This document shows, in pieces, positions 38,754 through 52,818 of a stretch of 64,000 nucleotides of DNA; positions within the stretch are counted from its first letter, which is position 1, and each line of letters starts with the position of its first letter. Location of the stretch: contig NC_079881.1 in NCBI RefSeq assembly GCF_029227915.1, positions 22,731,501 to 22,795,500 of the forward strand, given 5' to 3'. The stretch is from Hydractinia symbiolongicarpus. Taxonomy: Eukaryota > Cnidaria > Hydrozoa > Anthoathecata > Hydractiniidae. Made by a program: the position numbers and the translations under genes. A model generated the notes under the pieces. The model saw only the letters and a list, made by a program, of their open reading frames with translations. It made no database searches and was not told the DNA's origin.

Positions 38754-40243
38754 ACTGATTTTTTAACGGTGTCAGTCCGTTTGAGTTTCAACGGTTGGGT
38801 CACATATTCGTACCAACATGTATTTAGCGATATTTTTCTGATATTACTAGCTTGCATCGCTTTTAACAATGAAACGATTGACTGTAGGACTTAATTGAAC
38901 TAACTTTGGACTGCGACCTGATAAATATGATAAATGAGACAATAGGACTCCAAGATATAACATTCTTCTTAATTTGAAATGATTGCCGGAACTCAGCCAT
39001 TACACTGGGCGCTGTGGTAGCGCTTCATTAAAAAATTTACATTAATAAGTCATTTTTTTCTGGGGGACCAATCCTAGCCGTTATCGCGCGCGTAAGAAAT
39101 AGCGACAGTTTCAAAAACTATATTTCATTGACTTTCTAACGGTGTCAGTCCGTTTGAGCCGCAACGATTGGATCACCTATTCGTACCAACATGTATTTAG
39201 CGATATTTAACTGATATTACTAGGTTGCATCGCTTTTAGCAGTGGAACGATTGACTGTGGGACTTAATTGAACTAATTTTGGACTGCGACCTGATAAATA
39301 TGATAAATGAGACAATTGGACTCCAAGAAATAACATTCTTCTTAATTTGACATGATTGCCGGAACTCAGCGATTACACTGGGCGGTGTGGTAGCGCTTCT
39401 TTCAGAAATTTAGATTAATGAGTCATTTCTTACTGTGGGACCAATGCAGCCGTTAGCGCGCGCTGAAGTAATAGAGACAGTTTCAAATACCACTTTTCAC
39501 TGATTTTTTAACGGTGTCAGTCCGTTTGAGTTTCAACGGTTGGGTCACATATTCGTACCAACATGTATTTAGCGATATTTTTCTGATATTACTAGCTTGC
39601 ATCGCTTTTAACAATGAAACGATTGACTGTAGGACTTAATTGAACTAACTTTGGACTGCGACCTGATAAATATGATAAATGAGACAATAGGACTCCAAGA
39701 TATAACATTCTTCTTAATTTGAAATGATTGCCGGAACTCAGCCATTACACTGGGCGCTGTGGTAGCGCTTCATTAAAAAATTTACATTAATAAGTCATTT
39801 TTTACTGGGGGACCAATCCTAGCCGTTATCGCGCGCGTAAGAAATAGCGACAGTTTCAAAAACTATATTTCATTGACTTTCTAACGGTGTCAGTCCGTTT
39901 GAGCCGCAACGATTGGATCACCTATTCGTACCAACATGTATTTAGCGATATTTAACTGATATTACTAGGTTGCATCGCTTTTAGCAGTGGAACGATTGAC
40001 TGTGGGACTTAATTGAACTAATTTTGGACTGCGACCTGATAAATATGATAAATGAGACAATTGGACTCCAAGAAATAACATTCTTCTTAATTTGACATGA
40101 TTGCCGGAACTCAGCGATTACACTGGGCGGTGTGGTAGCGCTTCTTTCAGAAATTTAGATTAATGAGTCATTTCTTACTGTGGGACCAATGCAGCCGTTA
40201 GCGCGCGCTGAAGTAATAGAGACAGTTTCAAATACCACTTTTC
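38754..40243. repeat. Tandem dimer duplication, unit 745 bp (two copies)
   Basis: Bases 38754-39498 recur at 39499-40243 with offset 745 bp. The rare CTAGCTTGCATCGC (38847 and 39592), ACAATAGGACTCCAAGATATAAC and GAGCCGCAACGATT variants are present in both. Agreement ends at 40243, where TTTTCACTGATT changes to TTTTCAATGAAT. Only a scattered base differs (TTTTTTCTGG versus TTTTTTACTGG at about 39058). Monomers start at 39010, 39383, 39755 and 40128. Confidence 0.88.
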
Positions 40244-43200
40244 AATGAATTTCTAACGGTGTCAGTCCGTTTTAGTTACAACGGTTGGGTCACTTATTCG
40301 TACCAACATGTATTTAACGATATTTTTCTCATATTACTAGGCTGCATCGCTTTTAACAGTGAAACGATTGACTGTGGCACATAATTGAACTGATTTTGGA
40401 CTGTGACCTTATAAATAATATAAGTGAGAAAATTGGACTCCAAGAAATAACATTCTTCTTTATTTGACATGAATGCCGGAACTCAGCGATTTCACTGGGC
40501 GCTGTGGTAGCGCTTCTTTTAAAAATTTAGATTAATGAGTCATTTCTTACTGTGGGACCAATCCTAGCTGTTAGCGCGCGCTGAAGTAATAGAGACAGTT
40601 TCAAATACTACATTTCACTGATTTTTTAACGGTGTCAGTCCGTTTGAGTTTCAACGGTTGGGTCACATATTCGTACCAACATGTATTTAGCGATATTTTT
40701 CTGATATTACTAGGTTGCATCGCTTTTAACAATGAAACGATTGACTGTGGGACTTAATTGAACTAACTTTGGACTGTGACCTGATAAATATGATAAATGA
40801 GACAATTGGACTCCAAGAAATAACATTCTTCTTAATTTGACATGATTGCCGGAACTCAGCGATTACACTGGGCGGTGTGGTAGCGCTTCTTTCAGAAATT
40901 TAGATTAGTGAGTCATTTCTTACTGTGGGACCAATCCAGCCGTTAGCGCGCGCTAAAGTAATAGAGACAGTTTTAAATACCACATTTTAATGAATTTCTA
41001 ACGGTGTCAGTCCGTTTGAGTTACAACGGTTGGGTCACTTATTCGTACCAACATGTATTTAACGATATTGTTCTCATATTACTAGGTTGCATCGCTTTTA
41101 CCAGTGAAACGATTAACTGTGGCACATAATTGAACTGATTTGGTACTGTGACCTTATAAATGTTATAAGTGAGACAATTGGACTCCAAGAAATAACATTC
41201 TTCTTAATTTGACATGATTGCCGAAATTCAGCGATTACACTGGGCGCTCTGGTAGCGCTTCATTTAAAAATTTAGATAAATAAGTCAATTTTTACTGTGG
41301 GACCAATCCTAGCCGTTATCGCGAGCTGAAGAAATAGCGACAGTTTTAAAAACTGCATTTCATTGACTTTCTAACGGTGTCAGTCCGTTTGAGTTATAAC
41401 GGTTGGGTCACATATTCGTACCAACATGCATTTAGCGATATTTTTTTTATATTACTAGGTTGCATCGCTTTTAACAATGAAACGATTGACTGTGGACTTA
41501 ATTGAACTGATTATGGACTGTGACCTTTGAAATGTGAAAGTGAGACAATTGGACTCCAAGAAATAACATTCTTCTTAATTTGATATGACTGCCGAATCTC
41601 AGCGATTACACTAGGCGCTGTGGTAGCGCTTCAATTAAAAATTAAGATAAAAAAGTCATTTTTTACTGTGGGACCAATCCTAGCCGTTAGGGCGCTGAAG
41701 TAATAGAGACAGTTTCAAATACCACATTTCACTGATTTTTTAACGGTGTCAGTCCGTTTGAGTTTCAACGGTTGGGTCACATATTCGTACCAACATGTAT
41801 TTAGCGATATTTTTCTGATATTACTAGGTTGCATCGCTTTTAACAATGAAACGATTGACTGTGGGACTTAATTGAACTAACTTTGGACTGTGACCTGATA
41901 AATGTAATAAATGAAAGAAATTGGACTCCAAGAAGTAACATCCTTCTTAATTTGACATGAATGCCGGAACTCAGCGATTTCACTGGGCGCTGTGGTAGCG
42001 CTTCTTTTAAAAATTTAGATTAATGAGTCATTTCTTACTGTGGGACCAATCCTAGCTGTTAGCGCGCGCTGAAGTAATAGAGACAGTTTCAAATACTACA
42101 TTTCACTGATTTTTTAACGGTGTCAGTCCGTTTGAGTTTCAACGGTTGGGTCACATATTCGTACCAACATGTATTTAACGATATTGTTCTCAAATTACTA
42201 GGTTGCATCGCTTTTACCAGTGAAACGATTAACTGTGGCACATAATTGAACTGATTTGGGACTGTGACCTTATAAATGTTATAAGTGGGACAATTGGACT
42301 CCAAGAAATAACATTCTTCTTAATTTGACATGATTGCCGAAATTCAGCGATTACACTGGGCGCTGTGGTAGCGCTTCATTTAAAAATTTAGATAAATAAG
42401 TCAATTTTTACTGTGGGACCAATCCTAGCCGTTATCGCACGCTGAAGAAACAGCGACAGTTTCAAAAACTACATTTCACTGACTTTCTAACGGTGTCAGT
42501 CCGTTTGAGTTACAACGGTTGGGTCACCTATTCGTACGAACATGTATTTAACGATATTTTTCTCATATTACTAGGTTGCATCGCTTTTAGCAGTGAAACG
42601 ATTGAATGTGGGACTTAATTGAACTAATTTTGGACTGTGACCTGATAAATGTGATAAATGAAAAAAATTGGACTCAAAGAAATAACATTCTTCTTAATTT
42701 GACATGATTGCCGGAACTCAGCGAGTTCACTGGGCGCTGTGGTAGCGCTTCATTTAAAAATTTAGATAAATAAGTCAATTTTTACTGTGGGACCAATCCT
42801 AGGCGTTATCGCGAGCTGAAGAAATAGCGACAGTTTTAAAAACTGCATTTCATTGACTTTCTAACGGTGTCAGTCCGTTTGAGTTATAACGGTTGGGTCA
42901 CATATTCGTACCAACATGCATTTAGCAATATTTTTCTGATATTACTAGGTTGCATCGCTTTTAACAATGAAACGATTGACTGTGGACTTAATTGAACTGA
43001 TTATGGACTGTGACCTTTGAAATGTGAAAGTGAGACAATTGGACTCCAAGAAATAACATTCTTCTTAATTTGATATGACTGCCGAATCTCAGCGATTACA
43101 CTAGGCGCTGTGGTAGCGCTTCAATTAAAAATTAAGATAAAAAAGTCATTTTTTACTGTGGGACCAATCCTAGCCGTTAGGGCGCTGAAGTAATAGAGAC

Positions 43201-46200
43201 AGTTTCAAATACCACATTTCACTGATTTTTTAACGGTGTCAGTCCGTTTGAGTTTCAACAGTTGGGTCACATATTCGTACCAACATGTATTTAGCGATAT
43301 TTTTCTGATATTACTAGGTTGCATCGCTTTTAACAATGAAACGATTGACTGTGGGACTTAATTGAACTAACTTTGGACTGTGACCTGATAAATGTAATAA
43401 ATGAAAGAAATTGGACTCCAAGAAGTAACATTCTTCTTAATTTGAAATGATTGCCGGAACTCAGCCATTACACTGGGCGCTGTGGTAGCGCTTCATTAAA
43501 AAATTTACATTAATAAGTCATTTTTTACTGGGGGACCAATCCTAGCCGTTATCGCGCGCGTAAGAAATAGCGACAGTTTCAAAAACTATATTTCATTGAC
43601 TTTCTAACGGTGTCAGTCCGTTTGAGGTGCAACGATTGGATCACCTATTCGTACCAACATGTATTTAGCGATATTTAACTGATATTACTAGGTTGCATCG
43701 CTTTTAGCAGTGGAACGATTGACTGTGGGACTTAATTGAACTAATTTTGGACTGCGCCTTGATAAATATGACAAATGAGACAATTGGACTCCAAGAAATA
43801 ACATTCTTCTTAATTTGACATGATTGCCGGAACTCAGCGATTACACTGGGCGGTGTGGTAGCGCTTCTTTCAGAAATTTAGATTAATGAGTCATTTCTTA
43901 CTGTGGGACCAATGCAGCCGTTAGCGCGCGCTGAAGTAATAGAGACAGTTTCAAATACCACATTTCAATGAATTTCTAACGGTGTCAGTCCGTTTTAGTT
44001 ACAACGGTTGGGTCACTTATTCGTACGAACATGTATTTAACGATATTTTTCTTATATTACTAGGTTGCATCGCTTTTAACAGTGAAACGATTGACTGTGG
44101 CACATAATTGAACTGATTTTGGACTGTGACCTTATAAATAATATAAGTGAGAAAATTGGACTCCAAGAAATAACATTCTTCTTAATTTGACATGATTGCC
44201 GAAACTCAGCGATTACACTGGGCGCTGTGGTAGCGCTTCATTTATAAATTTAGATAAATAATCCAATTTTTACTGTGGGACCAATCCTAGCCGTTAGCGC
44301 GCTGAAGTAATAGAGACAGTTTCCAATACTACATTTCACTGACTTTCTAACGGCGTCAGTCCGTTTGAGTTTCAACGGTTGGGTCACATATTCCAACCAA
44401 CATGTATTTAGCGATATTTAACTGATATTACTAGGTTGCATCGCTTTTAGCAGTGAAACGATTGACTGTGGGACTTAATTGAACTAATTTTGGACTGTGA
44501 CCTGATAAATGTAATAAATGAAAAAAATTGGACTCCAAGAAATAACATTCTTCTTTATTTGACATGAATGCCGGAACTCAGCGATTTCACTGGGCGCTGT
44601 GGTAGCGCTTCTTTCAGAAATTTAGATTAATGAGTCATTTCTTACTGTGGGACCAATCCAGCCGTTAGCGCGCGCTAAAGTAATAGAGACAGTTTCAAAT
44701 ACCACATTTTAATGAATTTCTAACGGTGTCAGTCCGTTTGAGTTACAACGGTTGGGTCACATATTCGTACCAACATGCATTTAGCGATATTTTTCTGATA
44801 TTACTAGGTTGCATCGCTTTTAACAATGAAACGATTGACTGTGGACTTAATTGAACTGATTATGGACTGTGACCTTTGAAATGTGAAAGTGAGACAATTG
44901 GACTCCAAGAGATAACATTCTTCTTAATTTGATATGACTGCCGAATCTCAGCGATTACACTAGGCGCTGTGGTAGCGCTTCAATTAAAAATTAAGATAAA
45001 AAAGTCATTTTTTACTGTGGGACCAATCCTAGCCGTTAGGGCGCTGAAGTAATAGAGACAGTTTCAAATACCACATTTCACTGACTTTCTAACGGTATCA
45101 GTCCGTTTGAGTTATAACGGTTGGGTCACATATTCGTACCAACATGTATTTAGCGATTTTTTTCTGATATTACTAGGTTGCACCGCTTTTAGCAGTGAAA
45201 CGATTGACTGTGGGACTTAATTGAACTAATTTTGGACTGTGACCTGATAAATGTAATAAATGAAAAAAACTGGACTCCAAGAAATAACATTCTTCTTAAT
45301 TTGACATGAATGCCGGAACTCAGCGATTTCACTGGGCGCTGTGGTAGCGCTTCTTTTAAAAATTTAGATTAATGAGTCATTTCTTACTGTGGGACCAATC
45401 CTAGCTGTTAGCGCGCGCTGAAGTAATAGAGACAGTTTCAAATACTACATTTCACTGATTTTCTAACGGTGTCAGTCCGTTTGAGTTTCAACGGTTGGGT
45501 CACATATTCGTACCAACATGTATTTAGCGATATTTTTCTGATATTACTGGGTTGCATCGCTTTTAGCAGTGAAACGATTGACTGTGGAACTTAATTGAAC
45601 TAATTTTGGACTGTGACCTGATAAATGTAATAAATGAAAAAAATTGGACTCCAAGAAATAACATTCTTCTTAATTTGACATGAATGCCGGAACTCAGCGA
45701 TTTCACTGGGCGCTGTGGTAGCGCTTCTTTTAAAAATTTAGATTAATGAGTCATTTCTTACTGTGGGACCAATCCTAGCTGTTAGCGCGCGCTGAAGTAA
45801 TAGAGACAGTTTCAAATACTACATTTCACTGATTTTCTAACGGTGTCAGTCCGTTTGAGTTTCAACGGTTGGGTCACATATTCGTACCAACATGTATTTA
45901 GCGATATTTTTCTGATATTACTAGGTTGCATCGCTTTTAACAATGAAACGATTGACTGTGGGACTTAATTGAACTAACTTTGCACTGCGACCTGATAAAT
46001 ATGATAAATGAGACAATTGGACTCCAAGAAATAACATTCTTCTTAATTTGACATGATTGCCGGAACTCAGCGATTACACTGGGCGGTGTGGCAGCGCTTC
46101 TTTCAGAAATTTAGATTAATGAGTCATTTCTTACTGTGAGACCAATCCAGCCGTTAGCGCGCGCTGAAGTAATAGAGACAGTTTCAAATACCACATTTCA

Positions 46201-49200
46201 ATGAATTTCTAACGGTGTCAGTCCGTTTTAGTTACAACGGTTGGGTCACTTATTCGTACCAACATCTATTTAACGATATTTAACTGATATTACTAGGTTG
46301 CATCGCTTTTAACAGTGAAACGATTGACTGTGGCACATAATTGAACTGATTTTGGACTGTGACCTTATAAATGTTATAAGTGAGAAAATTGGACTCCAAG
46401 AAATAACATTCTTCTTAATTTGACATGATTGCCGAAACTCAGCGATTACACTGGGCGCTGTGGTAGCGCTTCATTTATAAATTTAGATAAATAATCCAAT
46501 TTTTACTGTGGGACCAATCCTAGCCGTTAGCGCGCTGAAGTAATGGAGACAGTTTCAAATACTACATTTCACTGACTTTCTAACGGCGTCAGTCCGTTTG
46601 AGTTTCAACGGTTGGTTCACATATTCCAACCAACATGTATTTAGCGATATTTAACTGATATTACTAGGTTGCATCGCTTTTAGCAGTGAAACGATTGACT
46701 GTGGGACTTAATTGAACTAATTTTGGACTGTGACCTGATAAATGTGATAAATGAAAAAAATTGGACTCCAAGAAATAACATTCTTCTTAATTTGACATGA
46801 TTGCCGGAACTCAGCCATTACACTGGGCGCTGTGGTAGCGCTTCATTAAAAAATTTACATTAATAAGTCATTTTTTACTGGGGGACCAATCCTAGCCGTT
46901 ATCGCGCGCGGAAGAAATAGCGACAGTTTCAAAAACTACATTTCATTGACTTTCTAACGGTGTCAGTCCGTTTGAGGTGCAACGATTGGATCACCTATTC
47001 GTACCAACATGTATTTAGCGATATTTATCTGATATTACTAGGTTGCATCGCTTTTAGCAGTGGAACGATTGACTGTGGGACTTAATTGAACTAATTTTGG
47101 ACTGTGACCTGATAAATGTGATAAATGAAAAAAATTGGACTCCAAGAAATAACATTCTTCTTAATTTGACATGAATGCCGGAACTCAGCGATTTCACTGG
47201 GCGCTGTGGTAGCGCTTCTTTTAAAAATTTAGATTAATGAGTCATTTCTTACTGTGGGACCAATCCTAGCTGTTAGCGCGCGCTGAAGTAATAGAGACAG
47301 TTTCGAATACTACATTTCACTGATTTTCTAACGGTGTCAGTCCGTTTGAGTTTCAACGGTTGGGTCACATATTCGTACCAACATGTATTTAGCGATATTT
47401 TTCTGATATTACTAGGTTGCATCGCTTTTAACAATGAAACGATTGACTGTGGCACATAATTGAACTGATTTTGGACTGTGGCCTTATAAATGTTATAAGT
47501 GAGAAAATTGGACTCCAAGAAATAACATTCTTCTTAATTTGACATGATTGCCGAAACTCAGCGATTACACTGGGCGCAGTGGTAGCGCTTCATTTATAAA
47601 TTTAGATAAATAATCCAATTTTTACTGTGGGACCAATCCTAGCCGTTAGCGCGCTGAAGTAATAGAGACAGTTTCAAATACTACATTTCACTGACTTTCT
47701 AACGGCGTCAGTCCGTTTGAGTTTCAACGGTTGGGTCACATATTCCAACCAACATGTATTTAGCGATATTTAACTGATATTACTAGGTTGCATCGCTTTT
47801 AGCAGTGAAACGATTGACTGTGGGACTTAATTGAACTAATTTTGGACTGTGACCTGATAAATGTAATAAATGAAAAAAATTGGACTCCAAGAAGTAACAT
47901 TCTTCTTAATTTGACATGAATGCCGGAACTCAGCGATTTCACTGGGCGCTGTGGTAGCGCTTCTTTTAAAAATTTAGATTAATGAGTCATTTCTTACTGT
48001 GGGACCAATCCTAGCTGTTAGCGCGCGCTGAAGTAATAGAGACAGTTTCAAATACTACATTTCACTGATTTTTTAACGGTGTCAGTCCGTTTGAGTTTCA
48101 ACGGTTGGGTCACATATTCGTACCAACATGTATTTAGCGATATTTTTCTGATATTACTAGGTTGCATCGCTTTTAACAATGAAACGATTGACTGTAGGAC
48201 TTAATTGAACTAACTTTGGACTGCGACCTGATAAATATGATAAATGAGACAATTGGACTCCAAGAAATAACATTCTTCTTAATTTGACATGATTGCCGGA
48301 ACTCAGCCATTACACTGGGCGCTGTGGTAGCGCTTCATTAAAAAATTTACATTAATAAGTCATTTTTTACTGGGGGACCAATCCTAGCCGTTATCGCGCG
48401 CGGAAGAAATAGCGACAGTTTTAAAAACTATATTTCATTGACTTTCTAACGGTGTCAGTCCGTTTGAGGTGCAACGATTGGATCACCTATTCGTACCAAC
48501 ATGTATTTAGCGATATTTAACTGATATTACTAGGTTGCATCGCTTTTAGCAGTGAAACGATTGACTGTGGGACTTAATTGAACTAATTTTGGACTGTGAC
48601 CTGATAAATGTGATAAATGAAAAAAAAATGGACTCCAAGAAATAACATTCTTCTTAATTTGACATGAATGCCGGAACTCAGCGATTTCACTGGGCGCTGT
48701 GGTAGCGCTTCTTTTAAAAATTTAGATTAATGAGTCATTTCTTACTGTAGGACCAATCCTAGCTGTTAGCGCGCTCTGAAGTAATAGAGACAGTTTCAAA
48801 TACTACATTTCACTGATTTTCTAACGGTGTCAGTCCGTTTGAGTTTCAACGGTTGGGTCACATATTCGTACCAACATGTATTTAGCTATATTTTTCTGAT
48901 ATTACTAGGTTGCATCGCTTTTAACAATGAAACGATTGACTGTGGGACTTAATTGAACTAACTTTGGACTGCGACCTGATAAATATGATAAGTGAGACAA
49001 TTGGACTCCAAGAAATAACATTCTTCTTAATTTGACATGATTGCCGGAACTCAGCGATTACACTGGGCGGTGTGGTAGCGCTTCTTTCAGAAATTTAGAT
49101 TAATGAGTCTTTTCTTAATGTGGGACCAATCCAGCCGTTAGCGCGCGCTGAAGTAATAGAGACAGTTTCAAATACCACATTTCAATGAATTTCTAACGGT

Positions 49201-52200
49201 GTCAGTCCGTTTTAGTTACAACGGTTGGGTCACTTATTCGTACCAACATGTATTTAACGATATTTTTCTCATATTACTAGGTTGCATCGCTTTTAACAGT
49301 GAAACGATTGACTGTGGCACATAATTGAACTGATTTTGGACTGTGACCTTATAAATGTTATAAGTGAGAAAATTGGACTCCAAGAAATAACATTCTTCTT
49401 AATTTGACATGATTGCCGAAACTCAGCGATTACACTGGGCGCTGTGGTAGCTCTTCATTTATAAATTTAGATAAATAATCCAATTTTTACTGTGGGACCA
49501 ATCCTAGCCGTTAGCGCGCTGAAGTAATAGAGACAGTTTCAAATACTACATTTCACTGACTTTCTAACGGCGTCAGTCCGTTTGAGTTTCAACGGTTGGG
49601 TCACATATTCCAACCAACATGTATTTAGCGATATTTAACTGATATTACTAGGTTGCATCGCTTTTAGCAGTGAAACGATTGACTGTGGGACTTAATTGAA
49701 CTAATTTTGGACTGTGACCTGATAAATGTGATAAATGAAAAAAATTGGACTCCAAGAAATAACATTTTTCTTAATTTGACATGAATGCCGGAACTCAGCG
49801 ATTTCACTGGGCGCTGTGGTAGCGCTTCTTTTAAAAATTTAGATTAATGAGTCATTTCTTACTGTGGGACCAATCCTAGCTGTTAGCGCGCGCTGAAGTA
49901 ATAGAGACAGTTTCAAATACTACATTTCACTGATTTTCTAACGGTGTCAGTCCGTTTGAGTTTCAACGGTTGGGTCACATATTCGTACCAACATGTATTT
50001 AACGATATTTTTCTCATATTACTAGGTTGCATCGCTTTTAACAGTGAAACGATTGACTGTGGCACATAATTGAACTGATTTTGGACTGTGACCTTATAAA
50101 TGTTATAAGTGAGAAAATTGGACTCCAAGAAATAACATTCTTCTTAATTTGACATGATTGCCGAAACTCAGCGATTACACTGGGCGCTGTGGTAGCGCCT
50201 CATTTATAAATTTAGATAAATAATCCAATTTTTACTGTGGGACCAATCCTAGCCGTTAGCGCGTTGAAGTAATAGAGACAGTTTCAAATACTACATTTCA
50301 CTGACTTTCTAACGGCGTCAGTCCGTTTGAGTTTCAACGGTTCGGTCACATATTCCAACCAACATGTATTTAGCGATATTTAACTGATATTACTAGGTTG
50401 CATCGCTTTTAGCAGTGAAACGATTGACTGTGGGACTTAATTGAACTAATTTTGGACTGTGACCTGATAAATGTAATAAATGAAAAAAATTGGACTCCAA
50501 GAAATTACATTCTTCTTTATTTGACATGAATGCCGGAACTCAGCGATTTCACTGGGCGCTGTGGTAGCGCTTCTTTTAAAAATTTAGATTAATGAGTCAT
50601 TTCTTACTGTGGGACCAATCCTAGCTGTTAGCGCGCGCTGAAGTAATAGAGACAGTTTCAAATACTACATTTCACTGATTTTTTAACGGTGTCAATCCGT
50701 TTGAGTTTCAACGGTTGGGTCACATATTCGTACCAACATGTATTTAGCGATATTTTTCTGATATTACTAGGTTGCATCGCTTTTAACAATGAAACGATTG
50801 ACTGTGGGACTTAATTGAACTAACTTTGGACTGTGACCTGATAAATATGATAAATGAGACAATTGGACTCCAAGAAATAACATTCTTCTTAATTTGACAT
50901 GATTGCCGGAACTCAGCGATTACACTGGGCGGTGTGGTAGCGCTTCTTTCAGAAATTTAGATTAATGAGTCATTTCTTACTGTGGGACCAATCCAGCCGT
51001 TAGCGCGCGCTAAAGTAATAGAGACAGTTTCAAATACCACATTTTAATGAATTTCTAACGGTGTCAGTCCGTTTGAGTTTCAACGGTTGGGTAACATATT
51101 CCAACCAACATGTATTTAGCGAAATTTATCTGATATTACTAGGTTGCATCGCTTTTAGCAGTGAAACGATTGACTGTGGGACTTAATTGAACTAATTTTG
51201 GACTGTGACCTGATAAATGTAATAAATGAAAGAAATTGGACTCCAAGAAGTAACATTCTTCTTAATTTGACATGAATGGCGGAACTCAGCGATTTCACTG
51301 GGCGCTGTGGTAGCGCTTCTTTTAAAAATTTAGATTAATGAGTCATTTCTTACTGTGGGACCAATCCTAGCTGTTAGCGCGCGCTGAAGTAATAGAGAGA
51401 GTTTCAAATACTACATTTCACTGATTTTTTAACGGTGTCAGTCCGTTTGAGTTTCAACGGTTGGGTCACATATTCGTACCAACATGTATTTAGCGATATT
51501 TTTCTGATATTACTAGCTTGCATCGCTTTTAACAATGAAACGATTGACTGTAGGACTTAATTGAACTAACTTTGGACTGCGACCTGATAAATATGATAAA
51601 TGAGACAATTGGACTCCAAGAAATAACATTCTTCTTAATTTGACATGATTGCCGGAACTCAGCGATTACACTGGGCGCTGTTGTAGCGCTTCATTTAAAA
51701 ATTCAGATAAATAAGTCATTTTTTACTGGGGGACCAATCCTAGCCGTTATCGCGCGCGGAAGAAATAGCGACAGTTTCAAAAACTATATTTCATTGACTT
51801 TCTAACGGTGTCAGTCCGTTTGAGGTGCAACGATTGGATCACCTATTCGTACCAACATGTATTTAGCGATATTTAACTGATATTACTAGGTTGCATCGCT
51901 TTTAGCAGTGAAACGATTGACTGTGGGACTTAATTGAACTAATTTTGGACTGTGACCTGATAAATATGATAAATGAGACAATTGGACTCCAAGAAATAAC
52001 ATTCTTCTTAATTTGACATGATTGCCGGAACTTAGCGATTACACTGGGCGGTGTGGTAGCGCTTCTTTCAGAAATTTAGATTAATGAGTCATTTCTTACT
52101 GTGGGACCAATCCGGCCGTTAGCGCGCGCTAAAGTAATAGAGACAGTTTCAAATACCACATTTTAATGAATTTCTAACGGTGTCAGTCCGTTTGAGTTAC

Positions 52201-52420
52201 AACGGTTGGGTCACTTATTCGTACCAACATGTATTTAACGATATTGTTCTCATATTACTAGGTTGCATCGCTTTTAACAGTGAAACGATTTACTGTGGCA
52301 CATAATTGAACTGATTATGGACTGTGACCTTATAAATGTTATAAGTGAGACAATTGGACTCCAAGAAATAACATTCTTCTTAATTTGACATGATTGCCGA
52401 AATTCAGCGATTACACTAGG
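40244..52420. repeat. Mosaic satellite segment, types c, d, e, g with islands of a and b
   Basis: Monomers start at 40500, 40873, 41245, 41616, 41988, 42361, 42735, 43106, 43478, 43851, 44223, 44595, 44965, 45337, 45711, 46084, 46456, 46828, 47202, 47575, 47947, 48320, 48695, 49068, 49440, 49812, 50185, 50557, 50930, 51303, 51676 and 52049. Bases about 41310-41930 match 42800-43420 at offset 1490 (four monomers), and the same b-a piece recurs after about 44760. These islands resemble the 1486-bp unit of 24-34 kb. Spacing of type e monomers is irregular (2, 3, 5, 6 and 8 monomers), so no single HOR order holds. No foreign sequence is seen. Confidence 0.75.
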
Positions 52421-52818
52421 CGCTGTGGTAGCGCTTCAATTAAAAATTAAGATAAAAAAAAAAGATAGAAATTTAGATTAATAAGTCATTCCTTACTGTG
52501 GCACCAATCCTAGCCGTTATCGCGCGCTGAAGAAATACCGACAGTTTCAAAAACTACATTTCAATGAATTTCTAATGGTGTCAGTCCGTTTGAGTTACAA
52601 CGGTTGGGTCACCAATTCGTACCAACATGTATTTAACGATATTTTTCTCATATAACTAGGTTGCATCGCTTTTAACAGTGAAACGATTGACTGTGGCACA
52701 TAATTGAACTGATTTTGGACTGTGACCTTATAAATGTTATAAGTGAGAATATTGGACTCCAAGAAATAACATTCTTCTTAATTTGACATGATTGCCGAAA
52801 CTCAGCGATTACACTGGG
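52421..52818. repeat. Aberrant 398-bp monomer with out-of-register joint and A10 run
   Basis: The only over-length monomer. It opens as type a (CAATTAAAAATTAAGATAA), runs through ten A residues at 52454-52463, then AGATAGAAATTTAGATTAATAAG restarts the equivalent region of another subtype. About 25 bp of the A/T-rich 5' region is therefore present twice in tandem. This is what an out-of-register exchange between a type a and a type d or f monomer would leave. The remainder is normal. Confidence 0.88.

Noticed and set aside
52454-52463. A10 run as the poly-A tail of a retroelement
   Set aside because: No element precedes it and there is no target-site duplication; both sides are satellite. A register-shifted joint explains it better.
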